From contig CAYPGE010000007.1 of assembly GCA_964409865.1 (NCBI GenBank), positions 1 through 60,827 on the forward strand: 60,827 bases of DNA, read 5' to 3'. The position numbers and the translations under genes are program-made. The DNA is from Anammoximicrobium sp964409865 (GTDB taxonomy: Bacteria > Planctomycetota > Planctomycetia > Pirellulales > Pirellulaceae). Every line of letters begins with the position of its first letter. Position 1 is the stretch's first letter. The notes under the pieces are model-generated. The model worked only from the letters and a program-made list of their open reading frames with translations. It ran no database searches and was not told the DNA's origin. This document shows, one piece after another, positions 49,379-58,323 of the stretch.

Positions 49379-50626
49379 ATGATCAGATCGCTGAAGAGAT
49401 CCAGGCCCACCGCGATTTGTGTTCTGCTTGTTCTGCTCGCCCTCGGCACGCCGGCAGCCAGCCAGGCCGGCGACGAGCCGCTGGATTACCGGATCGAACT
49501 GACCGCCGCGGCCGGCGGCTTCGACGGCCAGACCTGCTGGGTTCACGCCCGCGCCGGGGCGATCCCGGCGGGAGCGCCGGGCAATCCGGGCACAACGCCG
49601 CTGGTCGTGATGACCATGCAGAAGCTCCTGTTGACCGGCTCCGACGTGTTCTATGCCCTGCACAACCTGTGGACGGACGATCTGGGCAAGACTTGGACGC
49701 AGCCGCGACTGCAGCCCGTGTTCGAGCGGCAGAAGATGGGCGACGATATCGAGATGACCGTTTGTGACTTCTGGCCCAAGTGGCACGCCGCCAGCGGAAA
49801 ACTGCTCGGCACCGGACACACGGTCTGGTACCAGAACAACCGCGTGATGCCGGTCCGCAAGCGGCACACGGCCTATGCCGTCTACGATCCGGCCGCGCGG
49901 GCATGGCTGCCGTGGAAGCAGCTGGAGATGCCCGACGATCCGCGGTTCGCCAACGCCGGCGCGGGCTGCACGCAACGCGTGGATTTGCCGGGCGGCGACA
50001 TCCTGCTGCCGATCTATTTCAAGCGGCCCGAGGACAAGGTGTCCAGCACGACCGTCGTCCGCTGCCGGTTTGACGGGGAAACGCTGCGTTATGTCGAGCA
50101 CGGCAGCGAGCTGTCAACCGAGGTCCCGCGCGGTTTCGGCGAGCCTTCGCTGGCGAAATTCGGCGAACGGTTCTTCCTGACGATCCGCAACGATCAGAAG
50201 GGCTACGTGGCCGCGGGGCCCGACGGCCTTCATTTCGACGAGCCCAAGCCGTGGACGTTCGACGACGGGACCGAACTGGGCAGCTACAACACCCAGCAGC
50301 ATTGGGTCGCGCACCGCGACGGCCTGTTTCTTGTGTACACTCGCCGCGGAGCGAACAACGACCATGTGTTCCGTCACCGGGCGCCGCTGTTCATGGCCCG
50401 CGTCGATCCCCAGCGGCTGTGTGTGCTCCGAGCGACGGAGCGAGTGCTGGTCCCGGAGCGCGGTGCACGACTGGGGAATTTCGGCGTGACGAAGGTTAGT
50501 TCCGACGAGACGTGGGTCACGGCTGCGGAATGGATGCAGCCGCGGGGCGTCGAGAAACGGGGCAGCGACAACCGCGTCTGGGTGGCGAAGATCAAGTGGA
50601 ACCAACCGAACCGGGCGAGCGACTGA
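49379..50626 (+). CDS. Exported BNR-repeat (sialidase-like) protein
   Basis: The 415-residue product has a signal peptide ('AICVLLVLLALGTPAASQA') and a beta-propeller with at least one Asp-box ('TDDLGKTWTQP') and repeated 'RHTAYAVYDP', 'FGEPSLAKFGERFFLTIRND' blades. It is distantly related to the minus-strand BNR protein at 39275-40555. AGGGA precedes ATG 49379. It is 37 bases behind the GRE gene, so it is probably in the same operon and may release or bind the substrate outside the cell. Confidence 0.8.
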   Translation: MIRSLKRSRPTAICVLLVLLALGTPAASQAGDEPLDYRIELTAAAGGFDGQTCWVHARAGAIPAGAPGNPGTTPLVVMTMQKLLLTGSDVFYALHNLWTDDLGKTWTQPRLQPVFERQKMGDDIEMTVCDFWPKWHAASGKLLGTGHTVWYQNNRVMPVRKRHTAYAVYDPAARAWLPWKQLEMPDDPRFANAGAGCTQRVDLPGGDILLPIYFKRPEDKVSSTTVVRCRFDGETLRYVEHGSELSTEVPRGFGEPSLAKFGERFFLTIRNDQKGYVAAGPDGLHFDEPKPWTFDDGTELGSYNTQQHWVAHRDGLFLVYTRRGANNDHVFRHRAPLFMARVDPQRLCVLRATERVLVPERGARLGNFGVTKVSSDETWVTAAEWMQPRGVEKRGSDNRVWVAKIKWNQPNRASD

Positions 50627-50756
50627 CGGGCGTACGGTCCCACGGCGCGGAACGGGCCTACGGGAGCAACCGCTCGCAAGGGACGTTCGACCCGGTTATC
50701 ATGGTTTTCGCAGCCGTCCCAGGCCATGAACATCCTGCTACAGAAAGGAATCCCTC

Positions 50757-51590
50757 ATGCCCCGATTGCTTCAAGCCATCTGTGCCTCCATTTTGTTTTG
50801 CGTGCTGTCAGCCGGCGTTGCGCTGGCCGCCGAAGTGGACGCTTGGCGGACGGTGTTCGCCACGCCCCAGGAGCTTGCGGCCATCGACGAGCCGATCGTC
50901 TGTGTGCTCACCATTCAGCATCCCGAGATCATCCGCAAGCAACTTGCCGACAAGCCGGCCGCGGAGTACTCGGGCGCGAAGCTTCGGGAGCGGGTGCAGC
51001 AGCAAAGCGGCCTGCGCTGCGTCGTGGTCCACTTTACCGAAGTCCGCGGCGAGGACCTGGACCGCAGCAACGTCAAGGCGATCCTCATTACCGGGCGATC
51101 GAAAACAGTCAGCCGCGATCTGGACGCCCAGTTCCATCCGCTGATCCGCAACACGCAGATCCCCATGTTCGGATTCTGCGGCGGGATGCAGTTGATCGGG
51201 CAGGCCTATTCCGCCAAGCTCGGGCCACTGCGCAAGCTGCGCGACGGCGAGAAAGATCCGAATCCCAGTTACCATCCGGGCCAGTTCAAGGAGTGGGGCT
51301 TCCTGCCGGTTCAAATCGTGCAGCGAGATCCGTTGTTCGAGGGACTGCCGGAGGAGATCGTGGTCCGTCAGGCACACGCGTTTCAGATGCTGCAAGTCCC
51401 GGACGAATTCGATCTGCTGGCGTCCTCGCCGGAGTGCAAGGTGGAGGCCTACAAGCACCGTCAGCGGCTGCTGTATGGCACCCAGTTCCACCCCGAAGCG
51501 AACGACGACGATCATCCGCACGGCCGCGTGATCCTGGAGAACTTCTTCCGCCTGGCAGGGCTGGGGCCGAAGAATACAGCGGGCGAATGA
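50757..51590 (+). CDS. Exported class-I glutamine-amidotransferase-like protein
   Basis: The 277-residue product has a signal peptide (about 1-25) and then a class-I GATase fold. The complete triad appears to be present: Cys141 in 'FGFCGGMQLIG', His245 and Glu247 in 'TQFHPEAND'. Export is odd for a glutaminase that feeds ammonia to a synthase, and no synthase partner is encoded nearby. Gamma-glutamyl or other peptide hydrolysis is an alternative. AAAGGAA precedes ATG 50757. Confidence 0.8.
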   Translation: MPRLLQAICASILFCVLSAGVALAAEVDAWRTVFATPQELAAIDEPIVCVLTIQHPEIIRKQLADKPAAEYSGAKLRERVQQQSGLRCVVVHFTEVRGEDLDRSNVKAILITGRSKTVSRDLDAQFHPLIRNTQIPMFGFCGGMQLIGQAYSAKLGPLRKLRDGEKDPNPSYHPGQFKEWGFLPVQIVQRDPLFEGLPEEIVVRQAHAFQMLQVPDEFDLLASSPECKVEAYKHRQRLLYGTQFHPEANDDDHPHGRVILENFFRLAGLGPKNTAGE

Positions 51591-51631
51591 ATTCATCACC
51601 GTTGACCGATGCGGTGTGCGGCCGCAACCAT

Positions 51632-51787
51632 GTTTTGGAGTGCGGTGCCTTGTCACCGCTTTGGGCAGCGGCCGGTAGCGCTACAGCGGTTTGGGTTCAG
51701 CAGACATGACAATGCAGCGGAACACAAAGCTGCGGGCACGGTGTCGCGTTCGAGCCAAAACGGCGACAAGGCGCCGCACTCCAAAAT
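51632..51787. mobile_element. 156-bp MITE-like element, copy B
   Basis: Terminal arms 51632-51664 and 51755-51787 are the same 33-base inverted repeats as in copy A (27368-27523), and the total length is equal. The interior is diverged (TACAGCGGTTTGGGTTCAGC here). It lies in the 240-base spacer between the amidotransferase-like gene and the next gene. Confidence 0.85.
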
Positions 51788-51830
51788 GCCTGCAGGACAA
51801 CGCGACATCCACCGAACGAAAGGCCCAGCG

Positions 51831-53867
51831 ATGAAGAAAATCCTCTGCGTGCTGATCGCCGCGTTCCTCGTCCATGCGCCGGATGCCGCGTGGTCGCGTG
51901 CCTTGTCGCCAGAGAATGAGTTGATCCAACGCGCAGGCAACGCCGACAGCGACGCCGAGCGGTTGGCGCTGCTGAAGCAATTTCGCGCCCTCCCCGAACT
52001 TCCGCCCGCGCTGGCGTCCGACGCCGACAAGCTGATTGCCTTTATCGACAAGTGGGTCGAAGGCAAGAATCTCCACTTCTATAGCAGAGAAGTCTCCAAG
52101 AAGCAGGACGTGGACCTCGGGCTCGCCGAATCCTCGCCCCTGTATCCGCTGACCTACCTGTACCGCGGGCGAGCCGTGTTGACGCTCGTGCTGCAAAACG
52201 GCAACATCTGGAGCTACCCGGACCGGCGGCGGGAGTGGTTTGAAACGGCCCGCGGCTTTTTCGAGAAGACGCATCAGGCGTTCCCCGAGAACCGGATCGC
52301 GCGGATGTACTTGGGCGAAGGCATCCCTTGGACGCGGGATTGGGAGCCTGTGGCGGAGGCGCCGGAATGGGCTGTCCACCAGCGGCGCGGGCTGGAAGGG
52401 CTGGCCGACATCATCCAGTGGTGGCTGGACAACCGGCAGCAAGCCAGTGGCGCTTTCGGCGGCGACTGGGGCGACGATTGCGAGATGTGGCGGTGGTGGG
52501 CGCCGGTGCTGGTGGGGTTTGATGATCCCACGATCCGCCGCGGCCAGACACGTTTCTCCGAAGCGCTGATGAGCCAGCCGCACATGGCCGGCGGCTACAT
52601 GTCCGGCATGACCGACGTGGAGCACAGCGCCGAGGATTCCACCGATGCCATCCTGCCCATGATGCACCTGAAGCCGGACAACCCCGTCTGGCAACGCCGG
52701 GCGATGCGGTTGGCACAGTTGATGGAGACCCTCTGGACGGGACGGAATCAGCGCGGCTTTCTGCAGTTCAAGAGCACGTACTTCAACATCGATCGAGTCC
52801 ATGAGGATCCGCAAAAGGCGTGTGACACCCCGTACCACGTCCGCGCGGCTCTGCCTGCGTTTCTGTACTGGCTGCGTACCGGCGACGAGCAAGTCGGGCG
52901 GCTGCTGTCGGACTGGATGTGTACGTGGGTCGATGCGGCGGCGCGAAGCGAGAACGGCAAGCCGGCGGGAATTCTTCCCGCGGCGTTGCACTGGCCGGAA
53001 GGCACGATCGGCGGCTTGTCGCCCGACTGGTGGGATCCGCAGAACCACGGCGAACCGACGCTGTACCAGTGGCCCAGTGCCGTGGGCGGGCTGACCGATG
53101 CGTTGCTGTTGACCTACCACTTGACGCGCGACGAGAAGTACCTGGCGCCGATCCGGTCGATGGCGCGCATTGCACTGCAGCACAGCGGCAAATCCGCCGG
53201 CGGCAAGGCGGTTCCCGGCAGCGAAGCTTGGTGCGCCGCCCGGATGGGTTTTTTGCGGGGCACGCTGGCAAAGTACCGCGTGCTGACGGGCGACGATGCG
53301 TTCGACCGCTTGCTGAGCGGAGGACCTTCGCCCGTGCTGAACATGCAACGGACAGGCGATCGCGGTCCCCTGGTCGCGGCGCTGGGCGACGCCGCCCTGG
53401 CGTTCTCGTGCAACTTCGCGCGGTACACCGACGAGGTGCGTTACACGGATCGCGTGTTGCGTTTTCCGGCCGTCTTTCAAGGTGACGTGCGCTTGGCCGA
53501 ACCCAAGTTCCCGGTGCGTTCGCCCGATTGCGAGCTGCTGTACTCCACCGCGACCGGCGACCCCGGCGGTTCCGGCTCGTTCCCCCTGAACGCCGTGCGG
53601 TGGCTGACGCCTCCTCGCGAAATCGCCGCGCTGGTGACCAACACCGGCCCACAGCGTTTGGAGGCCGAATTGTTCCACTTCGGCCAGAAGCCGCGGGCGA
53701 TGGGTGCGGAGTTGTATCTGCTGCAAGCCGGACAATACCGCTGGACGCTGGCCGCCGGCGCGCAGACACTGCAGGAAGGCGCCGTGACCGTCTCCAGACC
53801 ACGGACGCAGATTGAGTTCGAGTTGCCGGCCCGCCAGGTATGCCGGTTGACGCTATTGACCAAATGA
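51831..53867 (+). CDS. Exported (alpha/alpha)-barrel-like protein of unknown function
   Basis: The 678-residue product starts at ATG 51831 with a signal peptide (about 1-23). The centre is helix-rich with aromatic and acidic motifs ('GDWGDDCEMWRWWAPVLVG', 'HSAEDSTDAILPMMHL', 'PAALHWPEGTIGGLSPDWW'), which suggests a six-hairpin glycosidase-like toroid. The C-terminal 200 residues look like a beta-sandwich. This is the general layout of several polysaccharide lyases and glycosidases, but no family is recognised. AAAGG lies before the start. The open frame upstream to 51609 covers the 156-bp element and is not part of the gene. Confidence 0.7.
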   Translation: MKKILCVLIAAFLVHAPDAAWSRALSPENELIQRAGNADSDAERLALLKQFRALPELPPALASDADKLIAFIDKWVEGKNLHFYSREVSKKQDVDLGLAESSPLYPLTYLYRGRAVLTLVLQNGNIWSYPDRRREWFETARGFFEKTHQAFPENRIARMYLGEGIPWTRDWEPVAEAPEWAVHQRRGLEGLADIIQWWLDNRQQASGAFGGDWGDDCEMWRWWAPVLVGFDDPTIRRGQTRFSEALMSQPHMAGGYMSGMTDVEHSAEDSTDAILPMMHLKPDNPVWQRRAMRLAQLMETLWTGRNQRGFLQFKSTYFNIDRVHEDPQKACDTPYHVRAALPAFLYWLRTGDEQVGRLLSDWMCTWVDAAARSENGKPAGILPAALHWPEGTIGGLSPDWWDPQNHGEPTLYQWPSAVGGLTDALLLTYHLTRDEKYLAPIRSMARIALQHSGKSAGGKAVPGSEAWCAARMGFLRGTLAKYRVLTGDDAFDRLLSGGPSPVLNMQRTGDRGPLVAALGDAALAFSCNFARYTDEVRYTDRVLRFPAVFQGDVRLAEPKFPVRSPDCELLYSTATGDPGGSGSFPLNAVRWLTPPREIAALVTNTGPQRLEAELFHFGQKPRAMGAELYLLQAGQYRWTLAAGAQTLQEGAVTVSRPRTQIEFELPARQVCRLTLLTK

Positions 53868-53869
53868 GT

Positions 53870-53933
53870 CCTCGCTCGTTGCACCGGCGCATTGCGGCGC
53901 GAGCCGCACGCGAGCGCGGATGAACGAGCGGGG
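53870..53933. repeat. Inverted repeat after the (alpha/alpha)-barrel-like gene
   Basis: CCTCGCTCGTT (53870-53880) and AACGAGCGGGG (53923-53933) are complements at 10 of 11 positions. The 42-base loop contains GCGGCGCGAGCCGC. It may be a terminator or another REP type, and no T-tract follows. Confidence 0.4.
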
Positions 53934-53953
53934 CTGACAAGAAGGAGAGAGCG

Positions 53954-56515
53954 ATGCAACTTCGAAAGTGGACGCTGTCGGCGATGGCTGCGCTTGCCAT
54001 GTTGGGGGCGGCGGTTTCGCAGGGCGCGGAGTCCGGCGGCGGCGCGGCCGTTGCGTCGCCGGCGGCCGGTCTGGTCTCCAAAGCGCTGGAAGCGATGGGC
54101 GGCGCCGAGGAGGTCGTCTTCGCCGTCCGCGGCATGTACGGGGACGGGCACTACTACGCCAACTTCGGCCACTGGTCGCTCGACCCGGACAAGATGATGT
54201 ACGCTGCGGGCGGAGCGAAGTTGTGCAAAGTCAATTTGCGCACCCGCGAGGTCCGCGTCCTGGTGGACGACCCGCAGGGCTCGGTTCGCGATCCTTGCGT
54301 GGACCACGACGGCGGCAAGATCGTCTTCTCGTACCGTCCCGGAGAAACCCGCTACTTCCACCTGTACGAGATCAAGGCTGACGGCACGGGCTTGCGGCAA
54401 CTGACCGACGGGCCGTTTGACGACATCGAGCCGGCCTTCCTGCCCGACGGCGACCTGGTCTTCCCCTCGTCGCGCTGCAAGCGGTTCGTGGCCTGCTGGT
54501 ATACGCCCGTGGCCACGCTGCACCGGATGGACGCGCAGGGGAACATCCGCTGCCTGTCGTCGAACATCGTCCACGAAAATACTCCTTCGGTCCTGCCGGA
54601 CGGCCGCATCCTGTACACGCGCTGGGAGTACGTGGACCGCGCTCCGCAGAAGTTCCACGGCTTGTGGACGATGAACCCGGACGGCGCCAACCAGGCGATC
54701 TTTTTCGGGAACACGCAGCCGCCGGGCGAGTGGTTGTTGGCCGTCGATGCCAAGCCGATTCCCGGCACGGACCGGATCGCGGCGATTTTCTCGCCCCGTC
54801 ACGGCAATCGCGAGCACGAGGGCGACGTCATGATCCTGGACGCCAAAGCCGGGCCCGACGATTCCGGTTACCCCCGGCAGATCAGTCCGCCGATCAAGAT
54901 GAAGGGCAATGGAGGCGGCGGGGGCATGGACGCCTTCCGCGATCCCTACCCGCTCTCGCCCGATTGCTTCCTGGTGGCCCAGAACAAGAGCCTGGTGATT
55001 CTGGACGGCGCGGGAAACACCGAGGAGGTCTGCCAGGCGGAGATGATGCTGCACGAGCCGTACGTCATCGGCCGGCGGGAGCGCGAGCGGGCGATTCCGC
55101 CCCGCACCGTCCCCGCCGCCACGACCGGACGGCTGCTCGTGGCCGACGTGCATCACGGCCGCAACATGGAAGGAGTCGAGCCCCGCCGGATCAAGCGGTT
55201 GCTGGTTCTGGAACAGCTACCCAAGCCGGTCAACTTCAGCGGGGTACAGCAGACGATCAGCATGAACGGCACCTTTACCCTGAAGCGGGTTCTGGGCACG
55301 GTGCCGGTGGAAGACGACGGCTCGGCGTATTTCGAGGCCCCGGCGGTGCGAAGCTTGTACTTCGTCGCCTTGGACGAGCAAGGCCGCACGGTGAAGCGGA
55401 TGCAGAGTTTCTGCTCGGTGATGCCCGGAGAAACGCTGTCCTGCGTGGGCTGCCACGAGAGGCGGGTGGAAACGCCGCGGTTCGCCAACATGCCCCGCGC
55501 CACGACGCGTCACGCCAGTGAGATCGAGCCGATCGCGGGCGTTCCCGACGTGATCGACTACCCGCGCGATGTGCAGCCGATCTGGGACCAGCACTGTGTC
55601 CCATGCCACAGTCCCGACAAACCGGACGGCCGCGTGGTGCTCACGGGCGACTACAACGACTGGTTCACCCAGAGCTATTACGCACTCTTCGCCAGCAACC
55701 AGGTGAGCGACAGCGAGGGTTACGAGGAGGACGGCAATCGGCCGGCCGGCCGGTTCGGCTCCGCCGCCAGCCCCTTGATGGACAAGATCGACGGCAGCCA
55801 CTATGGCGTCAAGCTCTCGGAGCGGGAGCGGTGGACGGTGCAGTTGTGGATCGACACCGGCGCCACCTATCCGGGCACCTACGCCGCGCTGCGTCCCGGC
55901 ACGCCGCCCTCCCCTGGGCACACCAGGCCGGACCCGGACGACTACCCGGTCACCTACGGCTCCGTGGTCACCAGCACCCGCCCTGACGGCGGTGAACCGA
56001 TCGACGCGATCGTCAAACGCCGCTGTGCGACGTGCCACGACGAGGCCCTGCCGATGGGACCGCGTCTGCCCAAGAAACAGCGGTACCTGAACGTGCCCAT
56101 CCACTACTGCCTGAATCTGTACAACCTGACTCACCCGGCAAAGTCGATGATCCTCCAGGCGCCGCTGGCCAAGCAAGCGGGCGGCTACGGGTGGTGCCGC
56201 GAAAAGCCGGCCGACGGCCGGCCCGGTCAACCGGCCCAGGTCTTCGCCAACACCGAGGACCGCGACTACCAAGCCATCTTGCGGGTTATCGAAACCGCCA
56301 AGACCGAGCTGTACACGATCAAACGGTTCGACATGCCGGACTTCCGGCCGACCCGGCATTACGTTCGGGAAATGATCCGCTACGGCATCCTCCCGGCGGA
56401 CATCGATCGAATGAAAGACCCGATCGACGTCTATCAGACCGACCAGGCGTACTGGCGGTCGCTCTGGTATCAGCCGCCCGGCGGCGCCCCAAGCAGTCGG
56501 ATCGCCGACCGGTGA
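53954..56515 (+). CDS. HzsA-related exported triheme protein with beta-propeller
   Basis: The 853-residue product has a signal peptide, a WD40/TolB-like propeller (about 60-360; 'GKIVFSYRPGETRYFHLYEI', 'TPSVLPDGRILYTRWEYVD') and a C-terminal half resembling the alpha subunit of hydrazine synthase. CxxCH motifs start at residues 497, 548 and 691. Proteins of this type are frequent in planctomycetes that are not anammox bacteria, so hydrazine formation is not implied. It is probably an electron-transfer or oxidase component of the surrounding carbohydrate locus. An AAGGAGAGAG ribosome-binding site precedes ATG 53954. Confidence 0.85.
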   Translation: MQLRKWTLSAMAALAMLGAAVSQGAESGGGAAVASPAAGLVSKALEAMGGAEEVVFAVRGMYGDGHYYANFGHWSLDPDKMMYAAGGAKLCKVNLRTREVRVLVDDPQGSVRDPCVDHDGGKIVFSYRPGETRYFHLYEIKADGTGLRQLTDGPFDDIEPAFLPDGDLVFPSSRCKRFVACWYTPVATLHRMDAQGNIRCLSSNIVHENTPSVLPDGRILYTRWEYVDRAPQKFHGLWTMNPDGANQAIFFGNTQPPGEWLLAVDAKPIPGTDRIAAIFSPRHGNREHEGDVMILDAKAGPDDSGYPRQISPPIKMKGNGGGGGMDAFRDPYPLSPDCFLVAQNKSLVILDGAGNTEEVCQAEMMLHEPYVIGRRERERAIPPRTVPAATTGRLLVADVHHGRNMEGVEPRRIKRLLVLEQLPKPVNFSGVQQTISMNGTFTLKRVLGTVPVEDDGSAYFEAPAVRSLYFVALDEQGRTVKRMQSFCSVMPGETLSCVGCHERRVETPRFANMPRATTRHASEIEPIAGVPDVIDYPRDVQPIWDQHCVPCHSPDKPDGRVVLTGDYNDWFTQSYYALFASNQVSDSEGYEEDGNRPAGRFGSAASPLMDKIDGSHYGVKLSERERWTVQLWIDTGATYPGTYAALRPGTPPSPGHTRPDPDDYPVTYGSVVTSTRPDGGEPIDAIVKRRCATCHDEALPMGPRLPKKQRYLNVPIHYCLNLYNLTHPAKSMILQAPLAKQAGGYGWCREKPADGRPGQPAQVFANTEDRDYQAILRVIETAKTELYTIKRFDMPDFRPTRHYVREMIRYGILPADIDRMKDPIDVYQTDQAYWRSLWYQPPGGAPSSRIADR

Positions 56516-56578
56516 CTCGTTTCGACTGCGGAAACGTCGGTCGGATCGGTGGAACGTTGCAAGAAAGGTTGATCAGCG

Positions 56579-58231
56579 ATGCTGCGAAAGATACTGTTGG
56601 CTGGCATGACCGCGGGGGCCGTTCTCCTGGCGGCAACGTCGCCAGGGGCCGATTGGCCCCAGTGGGGGCGCACGGCCGATCGGAACATGATGTCACCCGA
56701 GACGGGTCTGCCGGACTTGCGGGCGCCGGCGGGCGACGACACCGGCTACTTCGCTTCCGACGAGAACCCTTGGGTGAAGTGGAAAGTGCGGCTGGGCGCC
56801 ACCACGTGGGGCAACCCGACGGCAACCGCCGGGCGCGTGCTGGTCGGCACGTCCGGCCCGAACCGCGAAGGGGGCGCGATTCGGTGCCTCGACGCGGCGA
56901 CGGGGGCGCTTCGATGGCAGCTCATCTGCCCGCTCCGCAAGTTCCCCACCCCCCTGCGCCCGGAGAAGTACGATCAGTACGGTCCCTGGGACTACCTGGT
57001 CACCACGCACGCCCAGACCCAGGGCTGGGGCGTCTGCTCGTCGACCACCGTCGAGGGCGACCGGGCTTATGCGCTGACGCAGCGCGGCGAAGTCGTCTGC
57101 CTGGACGTCCACGGCCTGACCAACGGCAACCAGGGGCCGTTCCTGGACGAGGCCCGCTACAAGGCCGGCGAGGGCCAAGAACCCGTGCCCCTGGAAGCGG
57201 CCGACGCAGACATTCTCTGGATCTTCGATCTGTGGACCGAGGTCATGACCCGGCCCGCCGACACGTTCAGCAATGCGGCCCTGATCCACGGCGACATCCT
57301 CTACATCTCGACCTGCAACGGGATCGAACGCTGGCCAGGTTGGTACGGAAGACCCGCCGCGACTCCCAACCCAAACGCCCCCAATCTGATCGCGCTCGAC
57401 AAGCGCACCGGCCGCCTGGTCGGCGCCGACGCCGAGCCGATTGGACAGCGGTTGCTGCACGGGCAGTGGTCTCCGCCCTCGCTGGGCGTCGTCAACGGCA
57501 AGACGCTCGTCTTTTACGGCGGCGGCGACGGGTTCTGCTATGCCTTTGAGGCTCTCGCGGACGTCCCGGAAGAGCCCATCAAGCTGAGGACGGTCTGGAG
57601 TTACGACTGCAACCTGCCCGAATACAAGGGCATCGGCGTCGACAACTATTCGCTGGGCGACAGAGACGTAATCCGCCAGGCACTCGGCGATCCGGAACCC
57701 ATCAGACTGGAACTGCCGAAGCACCTCGACGGCGACGGCCGCCTGCTGGCGATGAGCGAGATTGTGGGCAGCCCGGTGTTCCACGGCAATCGAGTGTACG
57801 TGGCCATCGGGCGGGATCCGCGCCACGGTCCGGGGCGCGGCGCTCTGCACTGCATCGACGCCACGGGGACCGGTGACATCAGCCTCAGCGGCAGGATCTG
57901 GTGTGACGACCAGATCGATCGCACCCTCTCCACGCCTTCGGTGGTCGAGGGGCTGGTCTACATCCCGGACTTGACCGGGCGGCTTCACTGCTTCGACGCC
58001 GACACGGGGCGCCGCCACTGGACCTTCGACACCGGCGCGGAAACCTGGGGCTCAACCCTGGTTGCGGACGGAAAGGTGTACCTGATCACCAAGAAGTCGT
58101 TCCATGTGCTGGCGGCAGGCAAGGAGAAAAAGGTCCTCAGCTCGATCCGTTCCGGCGCCGACTGTACGCCCATCGCGGCCGACGGCGTGGTGTACGTCGT
58201 GCTGCGCGGGACGCTGTACGCCCTGCACTGA
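56579..58231 (+). CDS. Exported PQQ-like beta-propeller protein
   Basis: The 550-residue product has a signal peptide (about 1-23) followed by 'DWPQWGRTADRNMMSPETGL', the typical start of the planctomycete PQQ-binding-like repeat family. Propeller blades such as 'GAIRCLDAATGALRWQL', 'RAYALTQRGEVVCLDVHG' and 'GRLHCFDADTGRRHWTFD' follow. The catalytic Asp/Cys-Cys of PQQ alcohol dehydrogenases is not evident, so it may be a binding or scaffold protein. It follows the HzsA-related gene by 63 bases, and a redox partnership is possible. Confidence 0.85.
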   Translation: MLRKILLAGMTAGAVLLAATSPGADWPQWGRTADRNMMSPETGLPDLRAPAGDDTGYFASDENPWVKWKVRLGATTWGNPTATAGRVLVGTSGPNREGGAIRCLDAATGALRWQLICPLRKFPTPLRPEKYDQYGPWDYLVTTHAQTQGWGVCSSTTVEGDRAYALTQRGEVVCLDVHGLTNGNQGPFLDEARYKAGEGQEPVPLEAADADILWIFDLWTEVMTRPADTFSNAALIHGDILYISTCNGIERWPGWYGRPAATPNPNAPNLIALDKRTGRLVGADAEPIGQRLLHGQWSPPSLGVVNGKTLVFYGGGDGFCYAFEALADVPEEPIKLRTVWSYDCNLPEYKGIGVDNYSLGDRDVIRQALGDPEPIRLELPKHLDGDGRLLAMSEIVGSPVFHGNRVYVAIGRDPRHGPGRGALHCIDATGTGDISLSGRIWCDDQIDRTLSTPSVVEGLVYIPDLTGRLHCFDADTGRRHWTFDTGAETWGSTLVADGKVYLITKKSFHVLAAGKEKKVLSSIRSGADCTPIAADGVVYVVLRGTLYALH

Positions 58232-58323
58232 ACCCCTATCATAGAAACACGGGCCATGCGCGATCGAGCAGCCAGTCAACTCCCCAACGACATCACGCCC
58301 GGCGCTTCCCAGGAGGACGACTT

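Noticed and set aside
53954..56515. Hydrazine synthase, i.e. anammox metabolism
   Set aside because: Only an HzsA-related fold is present. The beta/gamma subunits and other anammox genes are absent, and the context is carbohydrate metabolism.
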